Numbered from the stretch's first letter, positions 40,959-53,460 are shown. The stretch is 64,000 nucleotides of DNA from Diabrotica undecimpunctata (GCF_040954645.1 NC_092813.1:22141235-22205234); one strand, 5' to 3'. Program-made: numbers and translations. The notes: generated from the sequence alone by a model not told the origin.

Positions 40959-41679
40959 CAGGCTGGTCCTTAAGTAATTGTACAAAAAAAAACAGGTAGA
41001 TTCTATACTTTAAAGTGTTACGATTTAAGCCAAATTGCTTTAATAAAATATTGATATTAAGAAAGATACGGGGTGTTAAAGTGCAAATTTAAAATTTGTT
41101 TTTTTGCTATAACTTTCATGTTTGTAAACATTTATGTATAAAAATTTACAGCTGGGTGCTTTTAAATATAAGAAATTTGATACCCACTTTGATGTAACTG
41201 ATAGAGGGCGCCACATATGCCACATATGTGGTATAAATTTGCACTTAACTTTTTTGCTCTGTAAGTTACCTGTATTTAGAATAAAAACTATTAAAGATAC
41301 ATTATTTTAACAAAAAAAAGGTATACTTGTTAATAACCTCAAAACTCAACAGTTTTCGAGATAATCGCATTTTACAAATCAGCTGTATAATTCTGGTGTA
41401 AGACAATTACTCCAGGCAACGAAGAAAAAATAGACAAAAACATTAATACTTCTGAATTTTGGTATAAAATACCTTTAACTAAAGTTAATAGTTAACAAAA
41501 TATTAAATCAAATAAATTTATCATCAGGATAATTAATAATAGGATTTAACAAAATAACAAAATAATAGGATTTTGCATCAAACATTTTACGTTTTATGTT
41601 AAATTAAAGTCATAATCAAAACATTTTGTTTACAAACCAAATTAAGAAATAGTTAAACTGAATAATATAACTTTTTGTC

Positions 41680-42650
41680 AAAGTAAGTGTTCGATATGTC
41701 CACCATTTTCTTTAATTCATTTGTCAATATATTCCATAAAAGATCGTCTCATATTAAATACCATCATTGGTTCTAAAGAAACTGCTGCAGTATTTATTTC
41801 TTCCCATAGTTGGTTGCGAATGTTTATGGGATTATTATAGACACGTTATTTTAATACGCCCCATATACCAAAATCAAACGGATTAAATTATGGGCTACGT
41901 GGTGGCTATTATGTATAATGGATAAATATATTCTTTTGGATACATATCCAAATCATATGGTATATTATGGAACTACATCTTATTTGTCTCAGAGATCAAA
42001 TAATGTATTAAACTGTGATGTATCTCGTTCATTGGTTACTTATATACACGAGGAGTAACATATCGATGACATTACTTATTTATATGATTACATTACAGCT
42101 TACGAGTAACTATAATTACATCTCAAACAAATGAACTGTTATAATTTACTAACGATTTAATATTATACTAAACCAAATTGTCTGTGTGTTTACTATATTT
42201 ATAAAAATACCGGTTATTAGGACAACGTTGATGTTTTTGTAAAAATGCTGAGTTTTTAAGGTTAGATTTGTAGCAAAAGTATTATGAAACAAGACACATG
42301 TGTGTTATTCAATATCTGTGCTCTAGATTCTATTTGTCCTAATAAAAATGGATAAATAATTTACGTAATAATTAATAAGTATTCTTTTCGGATTTTTTAT
42401 GAATTAAATAATTATATCAATATCTTACTACATTGCCAAGGAATATGACTACCACGACCAATCGAACAACGTTTAGTAAAGTTGTATTTAAGTATGTTCT
42501 AACTGTCCTCTCTCTAGAATGTGGTGGTGTACCATCTTGCATAAACCACATATTTTGGGTTTTCAGCATTTTACAATTGAGAAAACGTAATACAACGCCA
42601 TTATAGAAACTTAAGGAGCGATAGAAAAGGGAAATTTTAAACATGATGAC
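41680..42650 (-). pseudogene. DUF4817-type transposase remnant, copy 2
   Basis: Reading leftward: M-W-F-M-Q-D-G-T-P-P-H (42510-42545), the second-Asp motif; then V-R-T-Y-L-N-T, and F-L-G at the point where a 0.5-kb block is inserted. After it, F-N-P-F-D-F-G-I-W-G-V-L (41840-41885) and I-R-N-Q-L-W-E-E-I, ending F-N-M-R-R-S-F-M-E. The DUF4817 and HTH N-terminus and the first Asp are absent. Frame changes are present. The C-terminus matches copy 3 almost word for word. Confidence 0.75.
41906..42431. other. 0.5-kb insertion inside transposase copy 2
   Basis: Copy 3 reads ccttggccaccacgtagccc without interruption (55837-55856), whereas here the equivalent halves are about 525 bp apart. The insert is AT-rich, non-coding, and of unknown type; I see no clear inverted repeats or duplication longer than 2-3 bp. 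Confidence 0.55.
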
Positions 42651-43274
42651 GGCCAACGTCTGAATACGGACACAGCACCTAAAGAAGAAGATGAAGAATC
42701 TTTTCTCCAATAAGACACTTAGCACACATAACAAAGCATTTTGTTATGTTACGTTATCATCTTTCGAGTTGTTTTAATAAGAATAAAATAAGAATTAATA
42801 AGAATAAACTAATAAACACAAATATTAAACTAAGATTTATTATGCAGCTGACTTATAAAATGCGATTATCTCGAAAACGGTTAAATTTTCAGGTTACTAA
42901 CTAGTATACCTTTTCTTTGTAGAAATAATGTGTCTTTAATATTTTTTAACACAAATAGAGCTAACTTAAACAGCAAAAATGTTAAGCGCAAATTTATGCC
43001 ACACATGTGGCATATGTGGCGCCCTCTATTAGTTACATTAAAATATGTATAAAATTATAATTTATCCTACTTAAAAGCATCCAACTGTAAATTTTAGCCC
43101 CAAAAAAATTTTCAAACGTAAAAGTTATAGAGAAAAATAAAATTTTAAATTTCCACTTTAACACCCTGTATCTTTCTTAATAACAACATTTTATTAAAAC
43201 AAGTTGGCTTAAATCGTAATATTTTAAAGTGCAGAATCTACGGTTTTTGTTTGTACAATTACTTAAGGACCACC

Positions 43275-43277
<3 letters not shown>

Positions 43278-43344
<67 letters not shown>

Positions 43345-43345
43345 A
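43278..43345. repeat. (TA)n microsatellite 5
   Basis: Begins directly after the transposon end caccctg. Confidence 0.97.
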
Positions 43346-44297
43346 TAAACGTCAATTACACGTAGGAGGTAGGCCACTTTGAAACTCACTTAGAGAAACC
43401 TATTGGATTCTATGAGGTAGATTTTACATTTGCAGTACAACTCGGGGATGTATGACTTGTTTTAAGGTAAATTCAATCAGCACTGTTCAAAAAATGGAAA
43501 GCCTTCCTGATAATTGAGTTCTAAAAAACGGGCAATTTATAATAAGTGGGGTTAATGTTACTAGACCGTTTAATATCAAAGACAGCAAGTTAGGAAATCG
43601 AAAAATAATCAATGGTTACTTATGACTTTTACTACTGAAGAAGTTCAAATAGAAACAGTGACTTAAGTACCAATTCCCCTTAAATGCTTTGAATTAGTTT
43701 ATTTCACGACGTCTTATTATAAAATATTATACTGCGATAATAGTTAAAGTCTCATTAGGGTAAATATTGCACTTAAAATAGTTTTTTATACAATTAAAAA
43801 TTACTTACAGGAACAAAATATAGGGAATTTTTTCTTCAAAAATATTATAGTTTCACCTCAATCACCTCACCATGATAGGTTAAGGGTGATCGCGATAAAG
43901 AGGACCAAATTTCATCTCGTAAAAATAGTTGCCAATTATCTTTTAGCATCACCGAAGAAATGTGGTGCTATAGATCAAAGTATTTGAAATATGACTATAT
44001 ACACATGTTAAGGATTTTCTGGAGAGACGAAATTGCTAACAAAGAAGTTCTGCACAGAATGGGCAAAAACCACGAACTATATTTTTTAAGGTAGCAGTCA
44101 ATCAAGTCAAAATAACTAGTTAGCCTCCTACATCCATAATTGAATACGCATCATATGAAAAAGAAATTCAGATCAAAAACATAGATAAGTAAGTTAAACC
44201 TACACACGCAATAGCTTCACATTTAAGTGGTATTACGAGGTTTGTTGATAACGAGAAAATGTGCGCAGTCGCAGTATGAACATTATCTCGAAAACGG

Positions 44298-44298
<1 letters not shown>
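43346..44298. other. unassigned segment between TA tracts with a small LINE fragment
   Basis: Mostly non-coding. About 43985-44100 reads I-H-M-L-R-I-F-W-R-D-E-I-A-N-K-E-V-L-H (plus strand), the extreme C-terminus of RTE-like LINE proteins. The right edge (44279-44300, ttatctcgaaaacggtta) matches a word inside the copy 2 transposon repeat at 42862-42880. The rest is unidentified. Confidence 0.45.

Positions 44299-44347
<49 letters not shown>
44299..44347. repeat. (TA)n microsatellite 6
   Basis: Pure TA, about 49 nt, immediately followed by PLE coding sequence. Confidence 0.97.
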
Positions 44348-44349
<2 letters not shown>

Positions 44350-45718
44350 TCTATCAATGCTCCTAATGGTAATATTGCCAATTTCCTTACAAATATTTTA
44401 ACCAAAGCTTATGATGCAGATAATCAATTTAATATCACTGACTCTTTTAAGTTTGCTAATTTTATTAATGATTTCAAACTGCCTGAAGGCTACATGTGGT
44501 GAGTTTTGATGTAGTTTCCTTACTTCAATTCATAAACATTGGGATATTATCCAGCCCTCATCCCCAATCTCTTGGAAAGTCTTTTCTGATTTGCTGAAAC
44601 TTGTTTTTGAGACAAATTATTTAATTTTTAATAATCAATTTTATCTCCAAATCTTTGGTACTCTCATGGGGTCCTCAATTTCCCCGATTTTAGTTAATTT
44701 TGTCCTTGACGATTTAGTCGAAAATCGGCTTCACAGTTTGACTTTTCATGTTCCTTTTGTGAAAAGGTATGTCGACGACCGCATATTGGCACTTCCGCCA
44801 GATACGGTTCAGAGCACCTTATCACATTTCAATGCATATGATCCTCATCTACAGTTCACTTGTGAGCTGGAGAGTCATAACAGCATTGCTTTTTTAGATA
44901 TGCGTATCATGCGAGGTTGTGACCTTAGGTTAAGTACTTCTTGGTATAGAAAAGAAATGGCGAGTAAGCGTTTTCTTAATTACCACTCATGTCATGCGAT
45001 GAGATACAAATACAACCTCGTACAAGCTCTTAGTTTTAGGGTTCATAGGTTGACACATCCTTCTCACCGAAGGGAGTCTCTTAACCCTCTAAAGTCCATT
45101 TTGTTACAGAATTCTTATCCACTATATGTAATTAATAAATTTCTTTTTTCTATCAGTTACACACATATATAGTTTGACATACAATAGTCAAGTACAGGGT
45201 CATCCTGATATTTCAATAGGCACACCAGAAAACGACTCCCACAGCGTTCCTTCTTCCCATATACGTTACTACTATCTCCCTTATTTTCCCTATTTGACTG
45301 AGAAGCTCGCAAAACTTCTAACATTAGCACCAGTGAAAATTAGAGTTAAAAATATCAGATCAGTTCGGTAACTATTTTCTAAAACCAAAACTCCTCTAAA
45401 CCCGTTGGAAAAGATCAATGTGGTTTACAACATCCCCTGCATGGATTGCAACCTATGTTACATTGGTTAGACTCGTAGATCCCTTGAAGGTCGACTAACT
45501 TCTCACAAGAGTGATATTAGATGCCATAAACATTTTTGTGCTTCTGACCACCGACCAGATTATGAACAGGTCAAAATTCTTTGTACAGAAAGCAACCATT
45601 TCAAGAGAAGTTTCCTAGAAATGTGCCACATTTTCCTTAATTCTTCCTCCATGAACAAACGTACTGACATCGACAACCTCAGTTTATTATACCATTTTCT
45701 TCTTTCCAACATCAAATG
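44348..45718 (+). pseudogene. PLE RT + GIY-YIG, lineage 3
   Basis: Starts at S-S-I-N-A-P-N-G (RT motif shared with lineage 2, S-S-I-D-A-P-N). A stop at about 44501 and frame changes follow; 44591-45172 is open with G-T-L-M-G-S-S-I-S-P-I-L, R-Y-V-D-D-R (44769-44786, YVDD intact) and I-A-F-L-D-M. The GIY-YIG region reads V-V-Y-N-I-P-C-M-D-C...C-Y-I-G near 45420-45468, followed by a TAG where Gln is usual. The N-terminal third is missing. Inactive. Confidence 0.8.
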
Positions 45719-46594
45719 AGGAATTTCTCGATGTTCTTTTGCTTCCAGACGGTATCATCTCCGTTCCCTTTGACCATTTATCATCTGACATATATTTGAC
45801 ATCTTAGTTACCTATCAACCTTCTTTTTATTCCCCATTAGTACTTCCTTATATCCAACCTTTTAAATTTATACTGACTTATTCCTAATTTACATAAAGCT
45901 TTATCTATTTCACAATCCATATTCTCATTCCTCATTCCTTGACTTAATCGCCATATTAAATTTCAGATTTCAACCTTTCTTCACTACAAATTGGTTTTGT
46001 AGACATTCCAATCAAATAATTTTATTTTCTTCAACGTCCTCTGCGTTGCTGTTTTGCGCTCTTGTTGTATTGCGCATACTTATCTCATACTTCCAATAAG
46101 TTGTCCCGACGCACAACTATGAAATGACACAATTACTTCAACGAAAACACCGGTAACAAAACTTTGTTTTCCGGCTGGAATGTTTGAATTTGAGATGCGC
46201 CCTAAAGTGAAGTATAAGATGTTTTTTAAACGTTAACTTTGTTAGAATAACAGCTCTGTGCCAGTGTGTCTTGTAAAATCTTTTGTTTTTATCTCTACAC
46301 TTTACTGTTAATAGTAATAATAAGTTTTTTTACGTACAATGTGACGGGTTTTTCTAGTGCCTCGCAGTAGTTTTTATCCATTTTTTTTTTTCACCTTTTA
46401 AGTAATCTTTTTCTTATGGTTATACATGAATTCGACTACATATGAACATCTAAGCTAATATTTCAACTTTAATATTTTGACCACGGATACTAAGAGAATG
46501 GTGTGTTTGTTTTACACCTTAACTTTTTTTACTCACCATTCGTAAGTTATTTTTCCATGGTTTTTTATATTCTTACCTACCACCTTTGTATTCT

Positions 46595-46650
46595 TTTAGA
46601 TTGAACTGATGAAGCTTGTAAATAAAATAAGCGAAACGTCTTCAAATATA
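46595..46650 (+). ncRNA. hammerhead ribozyme core, PLE lineage 3
   Basis: CTGATGA at 46606-46612, helix gctt with aagc (46614-46617 and 46629-46632), GAAAC at 46633-46637, followed by gtc. Same position relative to the element end and TA tract as at 40105. The cleavage site was not proven by folding. Confidence 0.6.
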
Positions 46651-46738
46651 GGAATGGAACTGTGATTTCCTTTTATTATTTCTCCTTTGACCGATATCCT
46701 CGTGACCAAAAGATTTATTTTTTTTTTGGAACTTACTT

Positions 46739-46742
<4 letters not shown>

Positions 46743-46819
<77 letters not shown>
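46743..46819. repeat. (TA)n microsatellite 7
   Basis: Pure TA, split from (TA)n 8 by the errantivirus insertion. Confidence 0.97.
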
Positions 46820-46822
<3 letters not shown>

Positions 46823-47011
46823 GTGAAAGAAGCTCCCTGACTATCTAGAGTCAGCAAATTCCGAAGATCACAGGTTATAAAGAAGGAAGGAAGAAGCCCA
46901 CGATTATTATTATTAGTTCTTATTTAGTTGTAGTAAATATCTCTGTAAATTGTAACTTAATTTTGAAAATAAAATATTTTTTTTGAGAAGTTCAAGTGCT
47001 TGTGACATATT
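46820..47011 (+). repeat. 5' LTR of errantivirus copy B
   Basis: About 191 bp from aatgtgaaagaagctccc to gcttgtgacatatt; pairs with 53454-53647. Contains an aataaaat signal near 46967. Confidence 0.9.
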
Positions 47012-47030
47012 TGGCGCTGCGAACAGGATC
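47012..47030 (+). other. primer binding site, copy B
   Basis: TGGCGCTGCGAACAGGATC directly after the LTR; shares its first 13 bases with copy A. Confidence 0.75.
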
Positions 47031-47147
47031 AAAATCGTACAGAAACATAAATCAGTTTCCTGGTCAACTTTAGTTGTTTAACGAGACCGATCGAACCTTG
47101 GAGAAGAAAGAAATTATGCATTGGAAATCAACTGTGATCATCCTTAT

Positions 47148-47153
47148 GTAAGT
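47148..47153 (+). promoter_or_regulatory. candidate 5' splice donor, copy B
   Basis: GTAAGT, conserved in position with 9501-9506 of copy A; it would allow a subgenomic env RNA. Inference. Confidence 0.5.
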
Positions 47154-47177
47154 TTTTCCTTTCTTTCCTTAATTTTT

Positions 47178-48446
47178 ATGAGCACTTTTAACAATATTTC
47201 TCAAAACAGTATTGAAAATTTAAAATTATTATTTGACAATTTGAATTTAAATATTATTAATAACTCGTCAACTTCTAATCTAAGAAATTCCATTTCTTGT
47301 AATAAAAAATCCGTATCTTCTAAGAAAACTTCCAAAATGCCTGTCACTAATAGCGATATTGCTAGTCTGTGTTCCACATTACCAGAATTTTCGTCTAAAG
47401 AAGATCTTTCTACTTTTATCAAATCTGTAGATAACTTGTTAACATTCTTAGGTACCCAAGAACTTACAGAACCTCAGTTATTTATTCTTAATACTCACAT
47501 TGTATCTCGTATAAAAGGAGATCCGAGAAATTTTTTGAATTATTCTAATAAATTAAGCTGGACAGATATTCGTCCTGCTTTACTAACTAAATATGGAGAT
47601 AGAAGGTCAGAAGACATTTTGGTCACTCAGTTATCGACAACAGTTCAAAAACATAACGAATCCTATGATCAGTATCATCAAAGGATTTCCACCAATTTAA
47701 ATGATCTGCTTCAACATATTAATTTAAATGATAATCCTGCTACTATAAATTTTAAAACGCCATATTTTAAGAATATTACCTTAAAAACTTTTTGCTCGGG
47801 TATAAATGAACCGTACTGCGAATATTTGTCGCATTTTGAAATAGAATCACTTGAAGCAGCACTTCAAAAGTGCATTGCTTATGATAATCATAAAAACCAA
47901 CAACAATATATGAACTTTTTTAAAAGCCAACAAACTAGAAAACCTTTGCTCAAACAGAAGCCACATAATCCAAACCAGTTTCCACGTAATAATCATAATA
48001 ATAATCATAGGCCCACAAACTTCTCGCCCATGCAGTCAAATTACTTCAGACCACCGTTTCAGAATAATCAAACAAATTTTAATAATACTTCACAGCCAAA
48101 TTTTAATTTTGCTTCTCAATCGTATAATAATAGTTCATCTAGAAATAATCAACCCCCAAATTTTCGACAAAATGGACAACATAGAATAAATAAATATAGG
48201 AACCCACAAACTCAACAAAACACACATTCTCCTATGAGTGGCGTTCTAACATCCTCCACAAGAAATCACCAACCCATGACCGTTACCACTAATGGCCATC
48301 ATTTCAATATTGCTGCAAATCAAATTCATAATTCCGAAGTTAACATTGAAAATTCCGATTCCGAACAAGTCACGGAAGAATATTTCGACCAAAACTGTCA
48401 GGATTTTCCCCTAGTATCTCCCGAAGAACAACCACCTCCTCTATAA
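47178..48446 (+). CDS. gag: errantivirus Gag, copy B
   Basis: Open to the TAA at 48444. I take the ATG at 47178 (M-S-T-F-N-N-I-S-Q) and not the in-frame ATG at 47121, because the former aligns with copy A and the latter would lie upstream of the candidate splice donor. About 422 codons. A capsid-like helical region contains I-V-S-R-I-K-G-D-P-R-N-F-L and Y-G-D-R-R-S-E-D-I-L-V; the Asn/Gln/Pro/Phe-rich C-terminus lacks zinc knuckles. Intact in both copies, unlike pol and env. Confidence 0.88.
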   Translation: MSTFNNISQNSIENLKLLFDNLNLNIINNSSTSNLRNSISCNKKSVSSKKTSKMPVTNSDIASLCSTLPEFSSKEDLSTFIKSVDNLLTFLGTQELTEPQLFILNTHIVSRIKGDPRNFLNYSNKLSWTDIRPALLTKYGDRRSEDILVTQLSTTVQKHNESYDQYHQRISTNLNDLLQHINLNDNPATINFKTPYFKNITLKTFCSGINEPYCEYLSHFEIESLEAALQKCIAYDNHKNQQQYMNFFKSQQTRKPLLKQKPHNPNQFPRNNHNNNHRPTNFSPMQSNYFRPPFQNNQTNFNNTSQPNFNFASQSYNNSSSRNNQPPNFRQNGQHRINKYRNPQTQQNTHSPMSGVLTSSTRNHQPMTVTTNGHHFNIAANQIHNSEVNIENSDSEQVTEEYFDQNCQDFPLVSPEEQPPPL

Positions 48447-48449
48447 ATC

Positions 48450-51400
48450 TGAATAATTTACAAAAATCTCCCCGGCTACCTTATTTTGTTACGCCCATGA
48501 CTCGTCTTAAAGTTCTTATAGATTCTGGAGGATCAGATACTGTAATCTCTCCGAAAGCTGTAAAATATTTTAATCGATCCCACATATACAGAAAACCTTT
48601 CACATTAACCTCTATGAATCGTACAACAAAATTTTTTCAAAATATTAAAACCCCTTTATTATCTGAATATGGCATTAATGATCTTATTGACGCACGAATC
48701 GCAAATTGGAGCAAAGATTTTGATATCCTACTTGGAAATTATGATTTAAAACGTTTTAACTCCATACTAAATTATCAAACTAAAACATTGACCTTAACAA
48801 ATTACAGAATTACTATTCACTTTGAGACATTATATTATAAAATTCCAGTTAACGTCCTAGACGGTGAAATTCTAGTACCCCGTGTAGACTTACAAAATTT
48901 TACATTACCGGAACCCATACACACAGCAAAAAACGGTTTTATTAATAACCTGACACTCCCTTATCCGATAAAATTATTAGAACCTATTCAGGTTCAAAAA
49001 CTTGATGAGTATGAAATTTCAACCGGACCAACGCACTTTGTAGAATCTAATATTCGTAAACAACATTTAAATAATGAAGAAAAAAATAAAATACTTAACC
49101 TTTGCAGAAAATACAGAGATGTATTTTACGATGAGAAAAAGAGTTTATCTTTCACGTCAGCAGTGAAGCATGAAATTAAAACAAAAGATGAAAATCCTAT
49201 TTATGTTAAGGGATATAGGCATCCTAAGGCGATGCAGGAAGAAATTAGTCAACAAGTACAAAAATTATTAGATGATAAAATTATTAGACCATCAATTTCC
49301 CCCTATTCGGCCCCAGTGTGGGTTGTACCCAAAAAAGCTGATGCTTCAGGCAAGAAAAAATTCAGAATGGTTATTGATTATAGAAAGCTAAATGAAAATA
49401 CTATAGATGACAGATATCCTTTACCAAAAATAGAGGAAATTTTAGATAATTTAGGTAAGGCTACATATTTTACAACACTAGACTTAACTCAAGGCTATCA
49501 CCAAATCGAAATTCATCCTAACTCTGTCCAAAAAACTGCATTTTCAGTGCCACATGGTCATTTTGAATTCTTACGTATGCCGTTTGGCTTAAAGAACAGC
49601 CCAGCAACCTTTGAAAGACTAATGGACAACATTCTCCGTCCCTTGGTTCACAAATTTGTATTCGTCTATATGGACGATGTAATCATTTTTTCTAAATCTC
49701 TTCACGAACATCTCGTTCACATCACTACCATATTCGATACCTTTAGAAAACATAATTTAAAAGTTCAATTAGATAAGTCTGAGTTTCTTACGAAAGAAGT
49801 GGCTTTCCTAGGACATGTAGTAACCACTCAAGGTATAAAACCTAATCCCTGCAAAATTGAAGCCATTCAAAAATACCCATTACCAAAGACTGTCAAAGAA
49901 ATAAAGTCCTTTCTAGGATTAATCGGATTCTATAGGCGATTTGTTCCAAATTTCGCGAAGATTACGTCTCCATTTTCCAGATGCACTCGTAAAGGTGCTG
50001 TTATAGATCCTAAAAATCCAAATTATTTGAAGTGTTTCGAAAAATGTAAACAACTCTTAACTAATGCTCCTGTTCTTCAATACCCAGATTTCGAAAAACC
50101 TTTCGTACTTACTACGGATGCTTCTAATATAGCGATAGGATCAGTCCTTTCTCAGAATAACCATCCCATTGCCTTTTATTCGAGGACCCTAAATTCTGCT
50201 GAACAAAATTACTCTACAATAGAAAAAGAATTATTGGCAATCTTAGATTCATGTAAACATTTACGTATGTACTTGTACAGTCAGAAATTCATAGTAGAAA
50301 CTGATCACAACCCTCTAGTTTGGATCTACAAAGTTAAAGACCCTACTTCTCGATTAACTCGCTGGCGACTTAAGTTAGAGGATTACAATTTTAAAGTTAT
50401 ATATAAAAAAGGAAAAGAGAACCAAGTAGCCGATGCCCACAGCAGAATTCAAATAAATGCTCTAAGCTCCAGCTCAGAATGCGCTGAACCTCCAAATGCA
50501 ATTGATGCTTTTGACGCAGAAAATTTTCTCGAGGAATTTGAAAATTTGTAAAATAATACAAACACACAACACACCGCTGTCGAACACTCTATCACAGGAA
50601 TTGAAATATATCACCCGAGCCAATTAATCTATCGTCAAATCAAATTATATTCCAAACTAAATGTGCTAAATTTGAGTTACAATACAAAAATATTTTTAAT
50701 AAACATCGATACACTGTAACGCTTACCGACAACTTGCAAGCAGAAATAGCAGATGCATTTCAAACTATCCTAAGACCAAATCAAAAATTTGCCATTACAA
50801 TACCTTATGAATTTAGACCCTTCATTTGCAATTATTTTAAAGAGAAAATAAAATCAACAGTAAAGACAATATTCTGCAATAAATTGCTAAAAGATATTGA
50901 AGAAGAGGAACGACAAGTTGAATGCGTAGAAAAATATCACAGAGAAAATCATAATGGAATAGTGGAAACATATAAACATCTAAAGCAAACTTTCTATTGG
51001 CCTTCTATGCAAACCACGATCTCGAACTTTATAAATAAATGTGAAATATGCTTAAAAAACAAATATGAAAGGCACCCGTACAAACTCCCACAATTAGGGC
51101 CATTACTTGGACAAAAACCATTTGACATCTTACACATTGACATTTTTCATTGCAACAAAACAATATATTTAACAATAATAGATTTATTTTCTAAATATGG
51201 ACAATGTTATAAATTAAACGATAAAACATCCATTTCAATACTGAATAAACTTAGGCATTACTTTACGCACCATAACTATCCAAAGAAAGTTGTATGTGAT
51301 AGTGGCACAGAATTTAACTCAGCAGTCATAAAAGAATTTTTAAAACTCCACAAAATCGAAATTCATTTCACAACAGTTAATAACTCATCTTCAAACTCCC

Positions 51401-52000
51401 CCGTAGGGCGATTCCATTCTACACTTACCGAAAAACTCAGGACCTTACGTGCCCAAAATCCCAATGATTCATTAGACGACATTTTAACACATGCAATTGA
51501 TCTATATGATCTATAATCAATCGATTCATAGTTCTACAAATTTCTCTCCATTTTCAATCCTATATGGACCTTATGTCGAAGAAATCCATTTTGATTTTGA
51601 CCTTCCCATATACGAAACGTACAATCAAAGACATAAGGAGGAATTACAACCTTTTATCGAATATTTACACAATAAACAAAAAGAAAACAGGCAGCAAATA
51701 TTAGATAGACAGAACGAAAACGCTGAAGAAATTCCCGAGATAGATCTCTCAAAAACTTTGTATGTTTCAAAAAAGAAACATAAACCAAAACTACAAGCAC
51801 CTTATTCTATAATACATCCAGATAAACAAGAAAAAACAAAGATTTTAGGTAAGACAGACAAACAAAACCCAACAAGTACACATCTTAAGTTTGTTAAAAG
51901 AACAAGAAAATGTACAGACAAAAATACTCAAGCTCAAACTTGTTCACAGGAAAATCCTCGCCCTGGGCCGTCAACTCAGGATTCAGGAGATTCAGAATAA
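48450..52000 (+). pseudogene. pol: errantivirus pol, copy B
   Basis: Frame overlaps the gag end at -1. From the ATG at 48497: protease L-I-D-S-G-G (residues about 7-12), RT with F-R-M-V-I-D-Y-R-K-L-N (about 287) and V-Y-M-D-D-V (about 389), RNase H with L-T-T-D-A-S-N (about 537). A TAA at 50549-50551 ends this 684-codon part, and a frameshift follows near 50610. The integrase (50734-51516) has the H-H-C-C finger (H-R-E-N-H-N-G...C-E-I-C), D in H-I-D-I-F and D in C-D-S-G-T-E-F, but the third catalytic residue is Gly (ggg 51406-51408) where copy A has Glu. A small duplication near 51500 shifts the frame again. Inactive. Confidence 0.9.
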
Positions 52001-53460
52001 TGGCTACTATGCTGAGGAGATAGGAAAATCAAAAGAAATCTCCCATTACCATAGACACATCCTTCATATTTCCCTAGACAATTTATCGAATATAATAGAA
52101 ACTAGCCCAATCAACCAATTCCAAGCTCATTTTAAGAAAACACCTCTCTCACTTCTTTATTCTCAATATAATCATATACGCGAACAAGTAAAAATGATTT
52201 GCATAAGAGTACTCGCAAACAGAAAAGAGGACTCTTTAACTTTCTCGGAACTGCCATCAAATATATAACAGGCAACCCAGATGACTCTGACCTTGATCTA
52301 TTAAAAACACATATTATTGCAATAGAAAATAAACAAAATGAAATAATCAAAAAATTTAACAATCAAATATCATATGGACAATCAATTAATACAAGATTCG
52401 ATAAACTTTTGGAAAAGATAAATACTGATAATGCTGCTCTTGTAGCTGCAGTTAGTAAGTTTTCTGCAGATTTTGATAGTTATTTAATTTTGCATAATGA
52501 AATAGTAAACATTCAAAATAATAACGAATTCAAAATAATAACCATTACTTTATCTCAATTAAATATTCCAAATATCGAATTATTCACGGTAAAAGAATTA
52601 GACAATTTAAAAGAAAATCTTCTTAAACTGTATCCTAGAAATTCGCTTCTTGTCAGTGATGAACATCCGTATGAATTAATCGAAGCATCCAAAATGTTAG
52701 TCTGCGTAACCGCCAATACAATGCTCATAATAGTTAAAATACCTATTCTTACGAAACTTCACGAAACTTCCTATACCACTTTTAAGATTTATCCGATCCC
52801 AAATAAAGATCACATCATGATTTTACCACCTACACCCTACTATGTCAATAACAAATGGTTCGAAAGCTGCATTGAAGAAAGTGACCACATCATTTGTACC
52901 AAAAACGTACAATCCCATTGTACGATACCAAATGTCCATAATTGCACAAAGGCCATAGTGACAGAGAACTTTTTCCAAGAAACCAGCAAAGTGATATTGC
53001 TGGGAATAATCCATACAATAATAATTCAACAACAGGAAGTAAAATCAACCAGTTTACTAACGACGGAAGAACCAATCGTCATTGAAGGAATCTACTTCAA
53101 CAAGAAAACATCCGAAGACATTAACTACCAAAAATAGTTCCAATAAAACTATTGCCGGATCACCAGATCAAAATTGAGAAGTTAATAATTCCAAATACTC
53201 ATGGTCAAATTCAACCCCTCGAAACAATAGATGTTTTACCACCACTTTCAATGGAACTGAGCACCACTTCAATTATTATACTTTTATTTGTTTTAGCATT
53301 TTTAGCAATATTCCTAATTAAAAAACGAAAAAGAATTTCCCAAATTCTATTTGGTACGAAACTCCATCCTGCCCAAATTCAAATTCTGAATGAATTAATT
53401 GCAGAAGTTACTAGGACTTCGAGGACGAAGTCCGAACCAAAGGAGGGAGGAGAAATGTGA
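51990..53460 (+). pseudogene. env: errantivirus envelope-like gene (env), copy B
   Basis: Overlaps the end of pol in another frame. The N-terminal subunit piece ends with a frame change near 52200. The next part (52199-53137) starts with a basic R-K-Q-K-R site, expected for furin-type cleavage, followed by hydrophobic G-L-F-N-F-L-G, the fusion-peptide position in errantivirus and baculovirus F-type proteins. A second frame change lies near 53137. The last part (53152-53460) holds the membrane anchor (hydrophobic run near 53268-53310) and R-K-R tail. Broken, not a complete glycoprotein. Confidence 0.8.

Larger units (their letters stand above)
40959..43277. mobile_element. DUF4817-type mariner-like transposon, copy 2
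   Basis: 2319 bp with long inverted repeats (40959-41398 and 42843-43277) that begin cagg(g/c)tggtccttaagta and sit exactly between TA tracts, consistent with TA target choice. Inside are transposase remnants on the minus strand and a 0.5-kb insertion. Copy 3 at 53848 shares the same end sequence. Confidence 0.8.
44348..46742 (+). mobile_element. Penelope-like element, third lineage, 5'-truncated
   Basis: Starts within the RT directly at the TA tract and ends at the next TA tract. A degenerate RT/GIY-YIG frame is followed by about 1 kb of 3' region with a hammerhead core near its end. Different from lineages 1 and 2 in protein and termini, though nearer to lineage 2. Confidence 0.75.
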
